Shown: piece after piece, positions 42,568 through 53,183 of the stretch
Layout of the letters: the number at the start of each line of letters is the position of its first letter
Numbering within the stretch: position 1 is the first letter of the stretch
Origin: JBDTSW01 sp051004675
GTDB taxonomy: Bacteria > Actinomycetota > Thermoleophilia > Solirubrobacterales > 70-9
NCBI GenBank assembly: GCA_051004675.1
Contig: JBPCKC010000012.1
Span: 45,822 to 109,821 of the forward strand
Length of the DNA: 64,000 bases
Direction of reading: 5' to 3'
The notes under the pieces: generated by a model
The model's database searches: none
What the model saw: the letters and a program-made list of their open reading frames with translations, nothing else
What the model was told of the DNA's origin: nothing
Program-made: the position numbers and the translations under genes

Positions 42568-43400
42568 TCCGGCTGGAAGTCCGGTGCTCGCCGGGCGTGT
42601 CCGAGCACGTCCTGGCCGAGCTTTTGGTCCTCGCCCCCGGCGGCGTGGAGGAGGAGCAGGGCCCCGGCTGGGTCTCGTACGCGATCTACGGCGCGCCCGG
42701 CGAGCTACCCGAGCTCGGCTCGATCGAGGCGATCGCAGGGGGCGAGCGGATTGACGTCTCCTCGGAGGAGATACCCGACGACTGGGCCGACCGCTGGCGC
42801 GACTTCCACGAGCCGGTCCTGATCGCCGGGCGGGTGCTGGTTCGCCCATCTTGGCTCGGCACTCAAGACGGCGACGCGGAGTTGTGCGTGGTGGTGATCG
42901 ATCCCGGGCAGGCCTTCGGCACCGGCGCCCACCCGACGACAGCGATGTCGATCGAGCTGCTGGTGGAGCTGGCCGGGGCGGGCAAGGCGCGGGCTGGCGC
43001 GGTCGACCTGGGCACGGGCTCGGGGGTGCTGGCGATCGCCGCCGCCAAGCTCGGCTGGGACTCGGTCCTCGCCGTCGACAACGAGGCGGCCGCGGTCGAC
43101 GCAGCGCAAGAGAACGCGAGGCTGAACGGCGTCGAGGTCGAGTGCCTGAGGGCCAACCTGCGCGAGGGCCTCCCGCCGCTGGGCGAGACGCTCATAGCCA
43201 ATCTCACGGCGCCGCTTTTGCAAGACGTGGCCGAGCGGATCGGCGGGCGCGAGGACCACCTCCCGCGCCGGCTCGTCTGTTCGGGGATGCTGGGAAGCCA
43301 GGTCGGCGGCGTCGCCTCGGCCTTCGAGCGGGCCGGCCTCACCGTCACCTCGCGGCTGGAATCCGGAGACTGGGCGGCGATGGCGTTGGAGCGACGGTGA
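42564..43400 (+). CDS. prmA: Ribosomal protein L11 methyltransferase
   Basis: Trimethylates L11 using SAM. The 278-aa protein has an N-terminal substrate-recognition domain (IRLEVRCSPGVSEHVLAELL) and a class I methyltransferase domain with GQAFGTGAHPTT, the SAM motif VDLGTGSGVLAIAAAKLG, and NLTAPLL in place of the usual NILA. The TTG 42564 start forms a TTGA overlap with dnaJ; a start 10 codons upstream is open but adds sequence foreign to the family. It overlaps murI by 4 nt. Confidence 0.92.
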   Translation: MIRLEVRCSPGVSEHVLAELLVLAPGGVEEEQGPGWVSYAIYGAPGELPELGSIEAIAGGERIDVSSEEIPDDWADRWRDFHEPVLIAGRVLVRPSWLGTQDGDAELCVVVIDPGQAFGTGAHPTTAMSIELLVELAGAGKARAGAVDLGTGSGVLAIAAAKLGWDSVLAVDNEAAAVDAAQENARLNGVEVECLRANLREGLPPLGETLIANLTAPLLQDVAERIGGREDHLPRRLVCSGMLGSQVGGVASAFERAGLTVTSRLESGDWAAMALERR

Positions 43401-44212
43401 GCGCGGCCCGGGATCTGCCGATCGCCGTCTTCGACTCCGGCGTGGGCGGGCTCACCGTCCTCCATGAGTTCCTGGTCTCCCTGCCCGAGGAGCACTACGT
43501 CTACCTGGGCGACTCGGCTCGCTTTCCCTACGGGACCCGCAGCGAGGCGGACCTGCGCGACTGCGTCGAGCGCAACACCGCTTTCCTGCTCGACCGCGGC
43601 GCCAAGCTGCTCGTGATCGCCTGCAACTCCGCGGCCGCCGCGGGGCTCGGCGCCGCTCAGAGGGTGGCGGCGCAGCACGGCGTCGAAGTGATCGCCGTGA
43701 TCGAGCCGGAGGCCGAGATCGCGGCGGCCATCACCGCATCCGGGCGGGTCGGGGTGCTGGCCACGCCGGCCACCATCGAGCGCGGCGCCTACCGGGCGGC
43801 GCTCGAGCGCCAAGACCCCGGTCTCGAGGTCACCGAGGTCGCCTCGGCGGACCTCGCTCCGATCATCCAGAGCGGGTTCCCATTCGACGAAGGCGTGATG
43901 CAGACGGCGCGGGCCGCCTGCGCCCCGCTGAAGGAGGCCGAAGTGGACACCGTCATCCTCGGCTGCACCCACTATCCGTTGGTCGCGCCGATGCTCCAGC
44001 GCTTCCTCGGCCGCGACGTGAGGCTGGTCACCGCGGGCCACGCGCTCGCCGCCACCGCCCAGCGAACGCTGGAGGCGGCCGGCGCCGACGCCCACGAGCA
44101 GGCCGAGGGCGCCTATCGCTTCCTCTGCTCGGGCGACGTGGCGTCGTTCCGCGAGCTCGGCACCCGGTTCCTTCAGATGCCGCTGGGCGAAGTGGAGCAT
44201 GTGGAGCTGTAG
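43397..44212 (+). CDS. murI: Glutamate racemase
   Basis: Supplies D-glutamate for peptidoglycan by a two-cysteine mechanism. The 271-aa protein shows FDSGVGGLTVL, YLGDSARFPYGTR, the first catalytic Cys in IACNSAAAAG and the second in LGCTHYPLV. The GTG start is in a GTGA overlap with prmA. Its position in the hrcA-dnaJ-prmA transcript is unusual but the coupling is tight. Confidence 0.95.
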   Translation: MSAARDLPIAVFDSGVGGLTVLHEFLVSLPEEHYVYLGDSARFPYGTRSEADLRDCVERNTAFLLDRGAKLLVIACNSAAAAGLGAAQRVAAQHGVEVIAVIEPEAEIAAAITASGRVGVLATPATIERGAYRAALERQDPGLEVTEVASADLAPIIQSGFPFDEGVMQTARAACAPLKEAEVDTVILGCTHYPLVAPMLQRFLGRDVRLVTAGHALAATAQRTLEAAGADAHEQAEGAYRFLCSGDVASFRELGTRFLQMPLGEVEHVEL

Positions 44213-44255
44213 GCCACCCCGGCCGGCGCGGAGTCATTCGCCCCGACCCCGCGGC

Positions 44256-44261
44256 TACGCT
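44256..44261 (+). promoter_or_regulatory. -10 box of yqeY
   Basis: TACGCT ends 6 nt before ATG 44268. Confidence 0.45.
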
Positions 44262-44267
44262 TAGGCA

Positions 44268-44699
44268 ATGCCCATCCTCGAGCAGGTTCAGGCGGACACC
44301 CGTGAGGCGATGAAGGCCGGTGAGCGTGACCGGGTCGCTGCTTTGCGCCTGGTTGTCGACGCGCTCCAAAAAGACCTCAAGGAAGGCGGCGGCGACGAGA
44401 TCGAAGTCTTGCGACGCGAGCGCAAGCGTCGTCTCGAGGCGGCCGAGGCATACACCGACGGCGGCTCGCAGGAGCGCGCGGACGCCGAGCGGTTCGAGGC
44501 CCGACTGATCGAGGGGTACATGCCCGCCGAGCTCTCCGACGACGAGCTGGGGGAGCTGGTGGACGCGGCGATTTCCGAGTCGGGCGCCTCGGGGCCCCAG
44601 GACATGGGCAAGGCCATGGGCGCCGTGATGGGCAAGGTCGCGGGCCGGGCCGACGGTGGGCGCGTGAGCGCCCTCGTGAAGCAGCGCCTTGCCGCGTAG
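44268..44699 (+). CDS. GatB/YqeY domain protein
   Basis: A 143-aa YqeY-type protein, related to the tail domain of the GatB amidotransferase subunit, which contacts tRNA. Helical pattern: DTREAMKAGERDRVAALRLV, ERKRRLEAAEAYTDGG, EGYMPAELSDDELGELV, and the terminal DMGKAMGAVMGKVAGRADGG. The family's cellular function is not settled. It may start a second transcript running through phoH-ybeY-era. Confidence 0.93.
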   Translation: MPILEQVQADTREAMKAGERDRVAALRLVVDALQKDLKEGGGDEIEVLRRERKRRLEAAEAYTDGGSQERADAERFEARLIEGYMPAELSDDELGELVDAAISESGASGPQDMGKAMGAVMGKVAGRADGGRVSALVKQRLAA

Positions 44700-44705
44700 G
44701 GACCG

Positions 44706-45664
<959 letters not shown>

Positions 45665-45668
<4 letters not shown>

Positions 45669-46027
45669 TCGATCTTCGCGACGTCCCGCCCGAGCTGCGC
45701 GATCCGGTGCGGGCGGCGCTCACCGCGGCGGGGGTCTCCGACGGGCACCTCGCGGTCGAGCTGGTCGGCTCGGAACGGATCCAGGAGCTCAACCGCGAAC
45801 ACCGCGGCCGCGACGAGCCGACCGACGTCCTCTCGTTCCCAATCGACGGTGCCGATGAGGTGGCGGGACCACGCGAGCTCGGCGACGTCGTGATCTGCCC
45901 GCAGCACACCGTTGCCATGCCCGAGGCCGTGGTCCACGGGATCCTGCACCTCTGCGGCTACGACCACGAGTCCGACTCGGGCGAGATGCTGGCGCTTGCG
46001 GCCTCGGTACTGGACGGGATGAGGTGA
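45665..46027 (+). CDS. ybeY: Endoribonuclease YbeY
   Basis: A zinc-dependent RNase for 16S rRNA 3' maturation and ribosome quality control. 120 aa, short for the family. The zinc motif H-x3-H-x5-H is intact in HGILHLCGYDHE, and EPTDVLSFPIDG is conserved. The TTG 45665 start is within a TTGA overlap with phoH. It overlaps era by 4 nt. Confidence 0.95.
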
Positions 46028-46923
46028 GCCGGGCCGGCTTCGTGGGGCTCGCCGGGAGGCCCAACGTCGGCAAGTCGACCCTGGTGAACGCCATCGTCGG
46101 CACCAAGGTCGCGATCGTCTCCGACCGCCCCCAGACGACCCGCCGCGCGGTCCGCGGCATCGCCACCGACACCGCCGCCGGCTGGCAGATGGTGCTCGTG
46201 GACCTCCCCGGCGTTCAGCGCCCCCGGGACCGCCTCACCCAGCGGATGCAGCGTCGCGTCGAGCACGAGCTGGGCGACGCCGACGCCGTCCTGATCGTCA
46301 TCAACGCCGAGCAGGGCGTCGGCCCCGGCGACCGCTTCATAGCTCGGGCGATGCTGAGCGCCGACGCCGAGGCTCGCCCGCCCGTGGTCTGCGCCGTGAA
46401 CAAGATCGACCGCGTCGGGCCGGGCGCGACGGCCGCGGTGCTGGCCGGCGCGGCCGAGCTCGAGCCGGTGGACGAGATCTTCCCGGTGAGCGCTCGTACC
46501 GGCCGCGGCCTCGACGAGCTGACGGCGCGGCTGGCCGAGCTCCTCCCCGAGGGCCCGTTGCTCTACCCGGCCGAGGATCGGACCGACCGGCCCAGCGAGG
46601 TCCATCTCGCCGAGCTGATCCGCGAGCAGGTCCTGCACCGCACCCGCCAGGAGGTCCCGCACGCCGTCGAGGTCGTGATCACCGAGGTGAGCGAGCGTTC
46701 CGACGGCCTGCGCGACGTGCGCGCCCAGGTCTGGGTGGAGACCGAGTCCCAGAAGGGAATCCTGATCGGCAAGGGCGGGCAGATGATCCGTGAGGTCGGC
46801 ACGCGGGCCCGCGGCGAGCTCGAGGAAGAGCTGGGCGGCCGGATCTTCCTCGACCTCGAGGTGCGCGTGCGCGAACGCTGGCGCCGCGACGACGGCCTGC
46901 TCGACCGGCTCGGGATCGAGTAA
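46024..46923 (+). CDS. era: GTPase Era
   Basis: Binds 16S rRNA near its 3' end during 30S assembly. The 299-aa protein has G1 GRPNVGKST (residues 11-19), PQTTRRAVRGI, G3 DLPGV, G4 NKID, G5 SARTGRGLDEL, and a C-terminal KH domain with GILIGKGGQMIREVG. The GTG start overlaps ybeY. The stop is only 3 bp from the stop of the convergent mce operon, leaving no room for a dedicated terminator. Confidence 0.96.
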   Translation: MSRAGFVGLAGRPNVGKSTLVNAIVGTKVAIVSDRPQTTRRAVRGIATDTAAGWQMVLVDLPGVQRPRDRLTQRMQRRVEHELGDADAVLIVINAEQGVGPGDRFIARAMLSADAEARPPVVCAVNKIDRVGPGATAAVLAGAAELEPVDEIFPVSARTGRGLDELTARLAELLPEGPLLYPAEDRTDRPSEVHLAELIREQVLHRTRQEVPHAVEVVITEVSERSDGLRDVRAQVWVETESQKGILIGKGGQMIREVGTRARGELEEELGGRIFLDLEVRVRERWRRDDGLLDRLGIE

Positions 46924-46926
46924 CGC

Positions 46927-48522
46927 CTACGGGTCCTGGAACAGGGTCGGCGCGCGGAAGTCGCCGAAGCCGCCGAACCGGGAGTCCGGCCACGGGCCGC
47001 CGATGAAGCAGGGCGCGTAGCGGACGTCGGGCGGGTTGCCCATGTTGATGCCCGGCTTGCTCTCGCCCTTCACGATCTCGTCCTCATCGGGGTTCTGCAC
47101 GGCCGTGTTGTAGTCCGTGTTCTTGCAGTCGAAGTTGGGGAAGATCCCCTTCGTGGCGGCGCTGAACCCGTTCAGCACCCCGTCGGCGACGTAGCCGTGG
47201 CCTCGGTTCGTGGCGAGTCGTACGGGATGGATCGAGGTGGTCTCCGAGCCCAGCACCGACAGCTGGCGCAGGAAGTGTCGCGGCGCCGGGTCGCTGGGCA
47301 ATCCGTCGGCGGCGCCGGAGAGGCCTACCGATGGTCCCGCCAGGAAGTCCGTCACGGTGGACTTCTGGGAGGCGAGGTAGCGAAGGAGCGGGTTGATGTT
47401 CGCCAGGAACGGGTCGAGCTCCGCCAGGACCGGCCGGAGGCCGTCGAGGACGTCGCGCAGGGCCGGGAGGCCGCGGCGGGATACCCGGTAGAGCACGTCG
47501 AGGTCGGCGAAGAGCTCCTTCAGCTCGGGCGCCAGGATGCGGACGTGGCGCAGGGTCGGGCTCAGCTCCCGGGCGACCGGGATCAGGTCGCGGATCAACG
47601 GGTCCGCGTCCATCCGGAAATCGTCCACCCGCTCCAGCGTCGCCCTGGTCTCGCGATGGAACGTGGGCAAAATCTGGAAGACCTCCGCGAGCGCCTCGTC
47701 CTCGGCGGCGAGCCCCTCGAACGTGTTCCTCTGGCCCCTGATTGCCATCGTCAGCTCGTCGCGGCGCTCCGAGAGCGCCTCGAACGTGATCCCGGTGTCG
47801 CGGACGAGGCCCCGGAGCGCCTCCCCCTGGCCGGCGAGGATCTCGAGCGTGTCGCTCGCGTCGGTGATGAACGGCGCCAGGTTCCCCAGCGCGTCGTTGA
47901 GATCCAGGCCCCGGTCGCGGATCGCCACGGCCGAGCTCTGTTGCCACCGCTGGAACGCCTCGCGCGTCTCCTCGTCGAGCGCGTTGAAGATCTCGTCGAT
48001 CTGCGTCGCCTCCTGCGTGCGCTGTACGCCCAGGCTCCCGCCCTCCTCCAGCGCCTCGCCGATCGGCTCCGCGCCCTCCGGCAGGTCGACCGCCTCGCCG
48101 TGGGAGACGGCGGCCAGCACGGGCCCCTCAGTCCCGGGCTCGGTGCCCGCCGTGAGCTCCACGTAGGTCTCCCCGACGACCGTCTTCTGGCGCAGGATCG
48201 CCCGTGCGTCCTGCGAGATCGGGGCGAACTCGGGCTTCACCTCGATCTGCACGGCAGCGACATCCTTGCCGTCCAGCCGCTCGTCCGTAGGGGCGAGGCC
48301 GATCTCCTTCACCTTGCCGACGGTGACGCCGCCGATCCTTACGTCCGCCTCCTTGGCGAGCTGCGTCGCCTCCGGGAAGTATGCGGTGAAGCGGTAGCTC
48401 TCCGGCGCCAGTGGCAGCGGGCCGCCGAACGCGATCCACAGGAACAGGATCAGGCCGAAGCACGACAGCGTGAAGCCCGCTGCGATCAGGATCCGGGTTA
48501 TCGAGGGCGCCTGCTTCTCCAT
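46927..48522 (-). CDS. MCE/MlaD family protein, sixth gene of the mce cluster
   Basis: 531 aa. N-terminal membrane helix (about residues 10-33), then the MCE/MlaD beta domain (about 42-135: YRFTAYFPEATQLAKEADVR, IGGVTVGKVKEIGL), a long alpha-helical region (about 180-390) that in known Mce proteins forms a tunnel, and a C-terminal segment of about 120 residues with two Cys (FDCKN, APCFIG). By family knowledge MCE proteins carry lipids or sterols between membrane and envelope. It starts 7 bp after the upstream mce gene; last of six. Confidence 0.9.
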   Translation of the reverse strand: MEKQAPSITRILIAAGFTLSCFGLILFLWIAFGGPLPLAPESYRFTAYFPEATQLAKEADVRIGGVTVGKVKEIGLAPTDERLDGKDVAAVQIEVKPEFAPISQDARAILRQKTVVGETYVELTAGTEPGTEGPVLAAVSHGEAVDLPEGAEPIGEALEEGGSLGVQRTQEATQIDEIFNALDEETREAFQRWQQSSAVAIRDRGLDLNDALGNLAPFITDASDTLEILAGQGEALRGLVRDTGITFEALSERRDELTMAIRGQRNTFEGLAAEDEALAEVFQILPTFHRETRATLERVDDFRMDADPLIRDLIPVARELSPTLRHVRILAPELKELFADLDVLYRVSRRGLPALRDVLDGLRPVLAELDPFLANINPLLRYLASQKSTVTDFLAGPSVGLSGAADGLPSDPAPRHFLRQLSVLGSETTSIHPVRLATNRGHGYVADGVLNGFSAATKGIFPNFDCKNTDYNTAVQNPDEDEIVKGESKPGINMGNPPDVRYAPCFIGGPWPDSRFGGFGDFRAPTLFQDP

Positions 48523-48529
48523 CGCTTCC

Positions 48530-49843
48530 TCAGCAGACCTCGTCGATCACGGGGTCGGTAAAGCCCGATACGAGCTGGGTGAACTGCGTCACCGCCGGGT
48601 TGGGATTGTCGATCAGAGACTGCACCTGGTCGCAGCCCATCGTCAGGTAGACGCGGCGATAGAAGCCGTTGCCGTCGCCCGAGGAGAACAGGTGCGACGT
48701 GTTGTGGGCCAGCCAGCTCACCCAGTACAGGTAGCCCTCGTCGCGGCCGGGGGTACCTGACGACTCGGCGTCATTGGGGTTGTAGGCCGCCATGTTCACG
48801 AGCCGGTTGAGCTTCCCGAACGCGGTTGCCAGGCGCGGGGTCGCGCTGGCGAATCGCGTCGCCCCGCGGCGGATTGTGGGCACACGCTCGCGGGCCTCGC
48901 GCACGAAGGGCCGGATCTCGTCGCGAATGACCGGGGTGACGGTCTCGGCGAACTGGCGGTTCGAGTCGTTCAGGCCCTCGAGGTTTCGCGCGAACGGGCG
49001 CAGCTCCTCGAACGCGGGCCCCATGATGGTCGCCAGCTGGCGCATCGAGATGAGCGCCCGCCGTCCCTCCTCCAGCGTCCCGGGCAGCAGGCTGATCACA
49101 CGCTGGAGGTCCGGGTCCTCCGCCGCGATCTCGCCGAGGTACTGCGAGGCCGAGCCCACGAGGTTGGTCAGCTCCTGCTCGGCCTTGCCGACCCGCGTCG
49201 TCAGGACGTTCATGTTGTGGGTGAAGCGGGCCAACTCGCCCTTGCGGGTGGCAACCGTCTTGTTCAGCTTCGCCAGGTTGCGGTTGATCGGCCCGAGCTT
49301 GCCCAGCAGGCGCGCCAGCTCCTTGTCGCGGCCGTCCAGCCCCTTGCCGGCGCCGACCAGGAGCAGGCGCAGGTAGGAACGGGTCTCACCGTCAAGCGCC
49401 GAGAGGATCTCGTGGAAGTTGACGTCGGGCGCCGTGTTCGTCATCGGCACCACGTCCCCCTCCTCGTATTCACCGGCCTGTCGGCTTCCGGGGTCGAGCT
49501 GGAAGAACATGTCCTTGAGCCCGGTGTAGGGGCGCATCAGGAGCGTCGCGTCGCGGTAGATCGGCGTGTACTCCCGGTCGATTGCGAACGTGACGATGCC
49601 GGCTCCATCGACCAGCTCGACCTGGGTTACGTCGCCGACGCGCACGCCCGCGATCCGAACGGTCTGTCCCTGCCCGGGGACGACCGCCTGGGCCGTCTCG
49701 AACTCGGCCTTCAGCTCGAAGGGCTTCTCCTCGAGGATCGGGATCCGTAGCCGCTGCTCCTGGAGGATGTAGTAGCCGATCGCGACGGCGACAGTGAACA
49801 TCCCGACCACCGCGACGATGTCCTTGACTCGGACGAGGCGCAT
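48530..49843 (-). CDS. MCE/MlaD family protein, fifth gene of the mce cluster
   Basis: 437 aa, the shortest of the six. Membrane helix at about residues 8-27 (DIVAVVGMFTVAVAIGYYIL), MCE domain with VRIAGVRVGDVTQVELV and AIDREYTPIYRDATLLMRP, and a helical tunnel-type region with regularly spaced Leu (LARLLGKLGPINRNLAKLNK). The C-terminal tail has two Cys (MGCDQ and the final Cys), and HNTSHLFSSGDGNGFYRR occurs near the end. The start codon overlaps the preceding gene's stop by 1 nt. Confidence 0.9.
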   Translation of the reverse strand: MRLVRVKDIVAVVGMFTVAVAIGYYILQEQRLRIPILEEKPFELKAEFETAQAVVPGQGQTVRIAGVRVGDVTQVELVDGAGIVTFAIDREYTPIYRDATLLMRPYTGLKDMFFQLDPGSRQAGEYEEGDVVPMTNTAPDVNFHEILSALDGETRSYLRLLLVGAGKGLDGRDKELARLLGKLGPINRNLAKLNKTVATRKGELARFTHNMNVLTTRVGKAEQELTNLVGSASQYLGEIAAEDPDLQRVISLLPGTLEEGRRALISMRQLATIMGPAFEELRPFARNLEGLNDSNRQFAETVTPVIRDEIRPFVREARERVPTIRRGATRFASATPRLATAFGKLNRLVNMAAYNPNDAESSGTPGRDEGYLYWVSWLAHNTSHLFSSGDGNGFYRRVYLTMGCDQVQSLIDNPNPAVTQFTQLVSGFTDPVIDEVC

Positions 49844-51510
49844 CAGCCGGCCTCCTCCACGAGGGCGGCGACGTTGATCTCGGTGAAGCCGAGTGTGTCC
49901 ACGAGGCGCTGGGCCCGTTCGATGTCCCGCTCGGTGGAGCTGCGCTCCTCGGCGCTGTCGAGCCCGGCGGCCAGGCCGTCGAGGTCGTCGAGCGTCGAGA
50001 CGAGCCAGCGGAGCTGCCCGGTGCCGGGACCGGTGGCCAGGTCCAGGTCCGCCATGCCGGACCTGGGAGCGGGCTCCTGTTCGGGCGGCGAGCCGATCCC
50101 GGCCTCCAGGTTGGGCGGCTCCTGGCGCTCACACGGGCGGTTGGGCCGGTACTTCGTCTTCTGGGAGTCGTTCAGCCGCGGGATGGTGCCGAGCACCTCG
50201 GAGGGGACGACGCCGAAGACCTCGTCGCGGCCGGGCGCCGGCGGGTACTTGATGATGTTGGTGCCGCCCCCGCCGAGCACGCGCAGGTGCTGACCCATGG
50301 CGTCGCCGGAGCGACTCTCCGACGCGCTCCCGGTGAACCCGTAGCCAGCCTCCTCGTAGGTGCGCCCGCCCACGTCGAGCGGGTAGGCGCCGCGGGGTTC
50401 CACCGTGGAGTTCGACCACGGGATGATCACCTCGTTGAAGCAGGACGAGAACGCCCGCTGCTGCGTGAACAGCTTGATGTTCCCCCGCGCGAGGCGCACG
50501 AGCTCAGGGACGGTGGGCCGCAGCCGGGCGACCAGTCCGCGCAGCTCCCGGCGCGAGACCAGGGCCTGGAGCTGCCTGAGCATCGGCAACTGGGCGCGCA
50601 GCGCGGGGGCGCTCTTGCGTACTCCGGGCAGCGCCTCGCGAGCGAACGCGCGCAGCGACGGCAGCGCCTCGTTCAGCTTGGCGAAAGTCGGCTCCCCCTG
50701 CTCGAGGAAGTCGGGGAGGAGCTCGATCGTCCGGCCGAGCGCCCGGTCCTCGGCGGCGAACGAGCCGGTCACGACGCGCAGGTTGGTGACCAGGTCGCGC
50801 AGCGCTTGCTCGTCGCGGCTGAGGCCGCCCAGGACCTTCCCGAGGCCCTTGATCACGCCGCTCAGGTCGTGGGCCTCGGTCCCAAGCTGCGCCTCGCTCA
50901 CCTCGGCGGTGTAGCGGTATGCGGTGGGCGAGCTGCGGAACAGCTTTCGCAGGCCCTTGGACCCGTCGTAGCGGGTCAGCGCGTTGCCGAACTGGTCGAA
51001 GAGCGTGCGCAGGTCGGCGCGGACGTCGCTCTCCAGAACCCCGAGAACCTGGTCGAGCTGGACCGAATGCGAGGTCTGTTCGAGCCCGAACGTGTGCCCG
51101 TCGTCCACCTCCGCGGCACTCGGGCTGCCGGGGAAGAGGTCGACGAAGTAGTTGCCGTCGAGGAAGAGGCGCGGCCTGACCTTGAAGACCGAGTCCTCGG
51201 CGAGGGGCAGCGCCTCCTCGTTGAGCGCCATCGTCACCAGCACGCCGGGGCGCTCGTCGCCGTCGGGGTGGGTGACCGGCTCGCCGACGAGCTCGACCTC
51301 CGTCACCTCGCCGATGTTGACGCCGGCGATACGCACGGGCGAGCCGAGTCGCATGTTCTGCGGGGAGGTGAAGACCGCGCTCACCTCGAAGCGGTCGGCC
51401 CACGGCAGCTCCTTCGTGTACGCGACGTAGGACCCGTAGCCCAGCACGAGCACGAGCACCAGGCCCAGCAGCCAGTTGGGCAGGCGCTGGGTGGGGGACC
51501 CGGCCCTCAT
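49843..51510 (-). CDS. MCE/MlaD family protein, fourth gene of the mce cluster
   Basis: 555 aa. Membrane helix at about residues 13-30 (LLGLVLVLVLGYGSYVAY), MCE domain with VRIAGVNIGEVTEVEL and VFKVRPRLFLDGNYFVDLFP, helical region with LLPDFLEQGEPTFAKLNEAL, and a C-terminal region rich in Pro/Gly that ends in another helix (ERAQRLVDTLGFTEINVAAL). ATG 51510 is chosen because it lies in an ATGA overlap with the upstream gene; the frame is open further upstream only as a shadow. Confidence 0.9.
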   Translation of the reverse strand: MRAGSPTQRLPNWLLGLVLVLVLGYGSYVAYTKELPWADRFEVSAVFTSPQNMRLGSPVRIAGVNIGEVTEVELVGEPVTHPDGDERPGVLVTMALNEEALPLAEDSVFKVRPRLFLDGNYFVDLFPGSPSAAEVDDGHTFGLEQTSHSVQLDQVLGVLESDVRADLRTLFDQFGNALTRYDGSKGLRKLFRSSPTAYRYTAEVSEAQLGTEAHDLSGVIKGLGKVLGGLSRDEQALRDLVTNLRVVTGSFAAEDRALGRTIELLPDFLEQGEPTFAKLNEALPSLRAFAREALPGVRKSAPALRAQLPMLRQLQALVSRRELRGLVARLRPTVPELVRLARGNIKLFTQQRAFSSCFNEVIIPWSNSTVEPRGAYPLDVGGRTYEEAGYGFTGSASESRSGDAMGQHLRVLGGGGTNIIKYPPAPGRDEVFGVVPSEVLGTIPRLNDSQKTKYRPNRPCERQEPPNLEAGIGSPPEQEPAPRSGMADLDLATGPGTGQLRWLVSTLDDLDGLAAGLDSAEERSSTERDIERAQRLVDTLGFTEINVAALVEEAG

Positions 51511-53183
51511 GGGCCCACCCCGTCCCAGGTCTGGGGCTGGCGCGAGGCGACACGGCTGTCGAACAGGATCCGGTTCTGGTCGGCGTCCCAGAAGGATGTC
51601 GTGGGGCCGCGGCTCCCCGGGATGTCGGAGACCCGGTCGGCGGGGTCGTCGGCCGCCTGGCCGGGCACCCGCAGGCGGCCCAGCGGATACCCGGCCTGCC
51701 CGGCCTGGCAATCGGCGTTCTTCTGGCCGGTTGGGCCGTAGGGATGCGTATTGACGATCGGGAACTCGTAGGGGCGGAACTGGTTGCTCGGCGGCCCCGC
51801 CCGGCCGCGGGCCCCGATTCCGGCGTAGGCGCCCACCCCGACCTCCGCGGCCGGCGCGCTCGGGAAGCGGACCAGCGCCTGGCGCAGTGAGTACCCGATG
51901 TGGCTGGGCTCGCTGAGGCCGCCCGGGAGGTTGGTGAACCAGTAGTTCCAGTAATTGCACACGGTCTGCGCCGGGGCCACGTGGCGCACGAGCGGCTTCG
52001 CCGTGCGGAACGTCTCGCCGAGGCGCTGCAGCGTGAGCCGCGTGGTCGAGGCGCTAACGAGCTGGTTCAGCTCGCGAAACACGGCCCGCAGCTTGCGGTT
52101 GATCGGCGGCGCCTTGCGCAGGACCGGCGTGCCGAACTCGATCGCGTCGTTCAGCACGGGCAGCGTCGCGGCCAGGTCCTGCGTCGCCGGGGTCATCAGG
52201 CGCGCGAACCGCTCGACGTTGCCGAGGAACTCCCGCTGGGCGGGCAGCAGCCTGATCCCGGTCTCGTACGTGATCGGGGCCTCGTAGATCGCCTCCTTCA
52301 GCTTCTCCTCGTCCGAGGTGATGGCCTCGAAGGCCGTGGCTGCGTACGCGAACGAGAGCGCGTAATCGAGGGCGGCCGGGGCCTGGTAGCGCGCCGTCCG
52401 CTCCAGCCCCCTGATGAAGCGGCGGAGGTTGGTGTCCGGATCGGAGAGGATCCGCCCGACCGGCTTCAGGTTCTCGAAGAGACGCGGCAGCTCCGAGATC
52501 GTCTCGTTCAGGGAGACGCCGCGACCGGTCAGCCCGTTGCCGAACCCGACGAGGTTCTCGCGCTGCGCCTTGCGCGTGCGGTTGTCGAAGGTGTCGTTGA
52601 TCTCGTCGAACTCCGTCTGGTCCTGGAAGCAGCCGTTGCGGGAGGCCGCCGGCGACGTGCTCTCGAAGCCCTCGATGTCGGTGGGCAGCTCGCACAGCTC
52701 CCCGTCGTCCGTGCCCGTGAAGACGTGGCCCTCAGGCGCCGGGGGCCCGGTCCCGCGCACCACCTCCACGTACTTCAGGCCGAACACCGAGCGGTAGCGG
52801 ATGCGGAAGATCGAGTCCTGGGGCAGCGGGTGCGCCGAGCCCTTGTCGAGCTTCAGGTTGAGCTTGGCCGCGGTCACCGGCAGCTCCTGCGCCTCGGGCG
52901 GGACGTCGGTGGGATCGGCGGCCGCCGTGAGCGAGTCGCCCTCGACCGCGACCGGCTCGATCGACTCGACCACGCCGATCCGCACGCCTCCCATCCGCAC
53001 CTCGTTGTTGTCCGTCAGCCGTGCCGCGCTTGGGACTTCGACCGAGACCCGGTAGGCGGGGACGAACGGCAAGCCGTTGTTGGCGTTGTAGGCGAGGAAG
53101 ACGGCGACGATCGCGATCAGCGTCGTGACCGCCCCGACCATGGTCGGGGATGCCGCGAGCGTGGCTGTGGCGCTGCGTCTCAT
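51507..53183 (-). CDS. MCE/MlaD family protein, third gene of the mce cluster
   Basis: 558 aa. N-terminal membrane helix at about residues 15-33, MCE domain (YRVSVEVPSAARLTDNNEVR, MGGVRIGVVESIEPV) with an insertion between strands, and FRIRYRSVFGLKYVEVVRG. A two-Cys loop follows (ELCELP, NGCFQD), then the helical region and an extended Gly/Pro-rich C-terminus. ATGA overlap with the gene before. Confidence 0.9.
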   Translation of the reverse strand: MRRSATATLAASPTMVGAVTTLIAIVAVFLAYNANNGLPFVPAYRVSVEVPSAARLTDNNEVRMGGVRIGVVESIEPVAVEGDSLTAAADPTDVPPEAQELPVTAAKLNLKLDKGSAHPLPQDSIFRIRYRSVFGLKYVEVVRGTGPPAPEGHVFTGTDDGELCELPTDIEGFESTSPAASRNGCFQDQTEFDEINDTFDNRTRKAQRENLVGFGNGLTGRGVSLNETISELPRLFENLKPVGRILSDPDTNLRRFIRGLERTARYQAPAALDYALSFAYAATAFEAITSDEEKLKEAIYEAPITYETGIRLLPAQREFLGNVERFARLMTPATQDLAATLPVLNDAIEFGTPVLRKAPPINRKLRAVFRELNQLVSASTTRLTLQRLGETFRTAKPLVRHVAPAQTVCNYWNYWFTNLPGGLSEPSHIGYSLRQALVRFPSAPAAEVGVGAYAGIGARGRAGPPSNQFRPYEFPIVNTHPYGPTGQKNADCQAGQAGYPLGRLRVPGQAADDPADRVSDIPGSRGPTTSFWDADQNRILFDSRVASRQPQTWDGVGP

